Assembly: GCA_013150955.1 (NCBI GenBank) | Contig: JAADJD010000005.1 | Coordinates: 1-64,000, forward strand | Reading direction: 5' to 3' | From: Calditrichota bacterium | GTDB lineage: Bacteria; Calditrichota; Calditrichia; RBG-13-44-9; J042 | DNA: 64,000 nt | Notes under the pieces: model-generated | Told to the model about the DNA's origin: nothing | What the model saw: the letters and a program-made list of their open reading frames with translations, nothing else | Database searches by the model: none | Shown here: in pieces, positions 61,669 to 64,000 of the stretch | How the letters are laid out: each line of letters opens with the position of its first letter | How positions within the stretch are numbered: the stretch's first letter is position 1 | Program-made: the position numbers and the translations under genes

Positions 61669-61902
61669 ATGAATCTGGTCGTCAGTAAAAAACTGGATTG
61701 TCGCTGGATGTACACCCCTCTGGCGGTGGTGCATCTGTATTTTGCTTTTCGGGAAATGCGTTCGGGAGAAATCATTGAATTGCTCATCAACAACGAGGAG
61801 AGTCATGCGGACGTGCAGAGCTGGAGCCGCATGACCGGAAATCCCATTCTGCAGGTGCGCGACAAACAGGAGCACCTGAGCCTATTTGTTCAAAAAAAAT
61901 AA
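61669..61902 (+). CDS. TusA/SirA-fold protein lacking the catalytic cysteine
   Basis: A 77-residue protein that aligns over its whole length with the TusA encoded next. Its N-terminal segment KKLDCRWMYTPLAVVHLY matches TLDCSGLLCPMPVVKTN, but the sulfur-carrying Cys of the CPxP motif is Thr16 and the second Pro is Ala. The earlier Cys11 is shared by both. The MRSGEIIELLINNEESHADV strand-helix matches LKVGEVLEMIATDPGSIPD. It cannot act as an ordinary persulfide carrier. A structural partner of TusA or a sensor role is possible. It is the first gene after the sigma-54 promoter, with AGGAGGAAAGG upstream. Confidence 0.7.
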   Translation: MNLVVSKKLDCRWMYTPLAVVHLYFAFREMRSGEIIELLINNEESHADVQSWSRMTGNPILQVRDKQEHLSLFVQKK

Positions 61903-61913
61903 TGGAGGAAGCA

Positions 61914-62153
61914 ATGGCAGATATCCCAATTGCGGAAACCCTGGATTGTAGCGGCCTGCTGTGTCCCATGCCGGTCGTCAAAACCAACAAGGCCATAAAA
62001 AATCTGAAAGTGGGGGAAGTACTGGAAATGATCGCCACCGATCCCGGATCCATTCCCGATATGGAGGCATGGGCCAAGCAAACCGGTCATGAGCTTCTGG
62101 AGGCAAAAGAAGAAGGGGGCAAGTACCGCTTTTTGATTAAGAAGACCCACTGA
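61914..62153 (+). CDS. tusA: TusA-family sulfur carrier protein
   Basis: A 79-residue protein with the intact CPxP motif in LDCSGLLCPMPVVKT, where Cys17 carries the persulfide, and the TusA beta-alpha core (GEVLEMIATDPGSIPDMEAW). TusA proteins hand sulfur between desulfurases or DsrE-type transferases and acceptors in tRNA thiolation, cofactor synthesis or dissimilatory sulfur metabolism. The ATG at 61914 is preferred (GGAGG five bases upstream) over the ATG at 61902 that overlaps the previous stop. Confidence 0.92.
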   Translation: MADIPIAETLDCSGLLCPMPVVKTNKAIKNLKVGEVLEMIATDPGSIPDMEAWAKQTGHELLEAKEEGGKYRFLIKKTH

Positions 62154-62265
62154 TCGGGAAGGATGTGCCTCGGCAGGCAGGCCGTTTTCTGGAGAACGCA
62201 GGTTTACAAAAAGGGAAAGTTGACGGTTCAAAAGTAACAAACCAATCAATTGAGAGGGGGCCAAA

Positions 62266-62778
62266 ATGTCGGAGAAAAACGGACGTCGTCGTTTAGCGAT
62301 AATTGCCAGCAAGGGGACGCTGGACTGGGCATACCCGCCCTTTATTCTGGCCACAGCTGCAGGGGCCATGAACTGGGAGGTGGCCATTTTCTTTACGTTT
62401 TACGGGTTGCCCCTGCTGAAGAAGAAGCTGGATGCTTCGGTCAGTCCACTGGGGAATCCCGCCATGCCCATGAAGATGCCCTTTGGGCCGCTGGAAAAAA
62501 TTGATTTGCCGATTCCCAATCTGATCATGAGCAATGTGCCTGGATTCCAGCAGATGGCCACTGCATTGATGAAGAAAACCTTCAAGAAAAAAGGGGTGGC
62601 CAGCATTGAGGAATTGCGCGATATGGCCGTGGAAATGGACGTGCGGCTCATTGGCTGTCAGATGACCATGGACGTCTTTGGGTTCAAAAAGGAAGATTTT
62701 ATTGACGAGGCCGAAATTGGTGGAGCGGCCACATTTCTGGAATTTGCCGCCGACGCCAATGTTACCCTGTTTATTTGA
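62266..62778 (+). CDS. DsrE2-type (DsrE/DsrF/DrsH-like) sulfurtransferase-family protein
   Basis: A 170-residue protein. It begins RRRLAIIASKGTLDWAYPPFILATAAGAM and continues WEVAIFFTFYGLPLLKKKL, a family signature. A single conserved Cys131 lies in LIGCQMTMDVFG, where DsrE-type proteins bind sulfur. Hydrophobic stretches suggest membrane association, as in DsrE2. In sulfur-metabolising prokaryotes dsrE2-tusA pairs lie together and exchange persulfide sulfur. The gene follows tusA after 112 bp. Confidence 0.87.
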   Translation: MSEKNGRRRLAIIASKGTLDWAYPPFILATAAGAMNWEVAIFFTFYGLPLLKKKLDASVSPLGNPAMPMKMPFGPLEKIDLPIPNLIMSNVPGFQQMATALMKKTFKKKGVASIEELRDMAVEMDVRLIGCQMTMDVFGFKKEDFIDEAEIGGAATFLEFAADANVTLFI

Positions 62779-62815
62779 AACAAAGCACAATGGTCAATAA
62801 ATGAAAGGGGCGTTT

Positions 62816-63910
62816 GTGGACAGGAAAAAACCATTGCGTTTAATCGATGCCGGAACCATTCCGTATCTGGAATCTCAGACTATTTATCACGCCGTGGCCC
62901 ATGCCATGACCCCGGAAACGCCGGACACTGCCATCCTGGTCAGTCCCCAAACTCCGTACGTTTGCGTGGGATTCCATCAGGAGGTAGATCGTGAAGTGGA
63001 TCTGGAATATTGTCAGGCGCATCAGATTCCGGTTACCCGTCGTGAGGTAGGCGGTGGGGCGGTGCTTCTGGATGCCAATCAAATTTTTACTCAATGGGTG
63101 TTTCAGCCCGATCATGTTCCCCTGAAAGTGGTGGATCGGTTTCGGTTGCATGCGGAACCCATCATGGCCACTTATCGGGATTTTGGGGTGGAAGCCAATT
63201 TCCGGCCCATTAATGACATTCACGTAAGCGGGAAAAAGATTGGGGGCATGGGGGCAGCAGCCATTGGCAATGCAGAGGTCGTGGTCAGCTCGCTGATGCT
63301 GGATTTCGATACCCGGACCATGGCCCGGGTGTTGAAAGTACCCAACGAGAAGTTCCGGGATAAGGTCTTTCAGGGACTGGAAAACTACATGACCACCCTG
63401 AAAAAAGAGCTGGGGCAGATGCCGGATCGGGACGAAGTGAAACAACACTACGTCCGGCATCTGGAAGAGGTTTTGCAGCGGCCGGTCGAGTGGGGTGAGT
63501 TGACTCCTGGCGAAAAGGAGGTCATGGCCCAGTTAAATGCCCGCTTTGCCACCCGGGAATGGTTGTACCAGAAAGGTGGGCTGGTTCGAGGCGCCGTGAA
63601 GATCCACAGCGGTGTATGGGTGGGGGAAACGGCTTACAAGGCACCCGGTGGCCTGATTCGCATCACGCTCCGCATCCGGGAAAATACCATCGATGACCTG
63701 GCCATTTCCGGGGACTTCACGTTTTATCCGCAACATCAGCTGGCGGCCTTCGAGGCCTTTTTGAAGGGCCATTCTCTGGAACCCGCCACCCTGCGGCGTA
63801 CCATCGAGGCATTCTACCAGGAAACGGGCGTGCAAACACCGGGCATCGAAGTTGACCACTGGCTGACGGTTTTTGGTCAGCTGGCGGATGCGGTGGCAAA
63901 ACACAGTTGA
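62816..63910 (+). CDS. Lipoate-protein ligase A family enzyme
   Basis: A protein of about 364 residues of the biotin/lipoate ligase fold. It has TRREVGGGAVLLDANQIFTQ, NDIHVSGKKIGGMGAAAIGN (the lysine contacts lipoyl-AMP) and a full C-terminal LplA accessory domain (ARFATREWLYQKGGLVRGAV). It attaches lipoate to an acceptor protein. The neighbours TusA and DsrE2 recall gene sets in which a dedicated lipoate ligase serves the lipoate-binding protein of the heterodisulfide-reductase-like sulfur oxidation system; that link is inferred. The GTG at 62816 (AAAGGGG five bases upstream) is preferred to the ATG at 62801. Confidence 0.88.
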   Translation: MDRKKPLRLIDAGTIPYLESQTIYHAVAHAMTPETPDTAILVSPQTPYVCVGFHQEVDREVDLEYCQAHQIPVTRREVGGGAVLLDANQIFTQWVFQPDHVPLKVVDRFRLHAEPIMATYRDFGVEANFRPINDIHVSGKKIGGMGAAAIGNAEVVVSSLMLDFDTRTMARVLKVPNEKFRDKVFQGLENYMTTLKKELGQMPDRDEVKQHYVRHLEEVLQRPVEWGELTPGEKEVMAQLNARFATREWLYQKGGLVRGAVKIHSGVWVGETAYKAPGGLIRITLRIRENTIDDLAISGDFTFYPQHQLAAFEAFLKGHSLEPATLRRTIEAFYQETGVQTPGIEVDHWLTVFGQLADAVAKHS

Positions 63911-63914
63911 GTCC

Positions 63915-64000
63915 GTGAATGCATGGGAGAACAAAATACTGGGACTCCGAGAACTCAGCGAGATGTACCTGCAGGAAGCCGGAAAGTGGGTGTTGCTGGA
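63915..64000 (+). CDS. Start of a further gene cut by the window edge (partial, unidentified)
   Basis: From a GTG 5 bp after the lplA stop an open frame runs to the end (MNAWENKILGLRELSEMY, then LQEAGKWVLL). Its amphipathic, helix-like sequence and genome-typical codons (CTG, GAG, GCC) favour it over the alternative frame starting at ATG 63923. There is no clear ribosome-binding site, so the true start may lie a little further on. No family can be named from 28 residues. Confidence 0.4.
   Translation, partial: MNAWENKILGLRELSEMYLQEAGKWVLL

Overview
The window is bacterial chromosome of a Gram-negative member of the Fibrobacteres-Chlorobi-Bacteroidetes (FCB) superphylum. A Calditrichota-like organism fits best, but that placement is inference: it rests on a secreted protein with a C-terminal 'YPNPFNP ... 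IYFI' sorting domain, a roughly 1000-residue SecA with a cysteine-containing insert, bactofilin and ParAB next to the ATP synthase operon, and moderate GC content. No rRNA, tRNA, CRISPR array, phage or transposase gene was seen.

Layout. 0-3.4 kb: end of an antitoxin-like gene, a PIN toxin, an RraB-like protein in a decayed stretch, a tandem universal stress protein and fructose-bisphosphatase. 3.7-7.6 kb (minus strand): an outer-membrane barrel-like protein, an FtsB/DivIC protein and enolase. 7.9-13.2 kb: envelope proteins, including an M16 peptidase pair of which only one member keeps the zinc site. 13.4-23.7 kb: parA-parB-M23 peptidase-bactofilin, then a complete F1Fo ATP synthase operon (atpZ, atpI, atpB-E-F-H-A-G-D-C). 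23.7-34.4 kb: a large energised-envelope operon with two TPR proteins (869 and 1585 residues), a small secreted protein, one TolQ/ExbB, two TolR/ExbD (one with its membrane Asp changed to Asn) and a TonB/AgmX-like protein, closed by a clear terminator. 34.6-45.3 kb: arsC, aspS, a coiled-coil lipoprotein, a LysM protein, phoH, thiolase, nusB, a phosphoesterase and secA. 45.8-48.1 kb: the secreted sorting-domain protein. 48.1-54.0 kb: four minus-strand genes (carboxylate-amine ligase, adenosine deaminase, TPR lipoprotein, amidohydrolase) framed by about 500-bp inverted repeats, as if the block were or had been invertible. 54.3-57.6 kb: gap, pgk and tpiA. 58.2-64 kb: a PAS histidine kinase and an NtrC-type sigma-54 activator, then a sulfur-relay gene set (Cys-less TusA-like protein, TusA, DsrE2-like protein, lipoate-protein ligase).

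The most interesting regions are: (1) the sulfur-relay genes, which follow a near-consensus sigma-54 promoter and an upstream dyad array, directly beside the sigma-54 activator; the two-component operon has its own sigma-54-like promoter; (2) the TolQ/TolR/TolR/AgmX/TPR machine, similar in composition to the AglRQS-Glt gliding motor of Myxococcus, with an Asp-to-Asn change in one TolR; (3) the inverted-repeat-bounded block; (4) a family of about 110-230-bp imperfectly palindromic intergenic elements present at least seven times, together with hairpin units in the gaps. All functional assignments come from reading motifs; no database search was possible.
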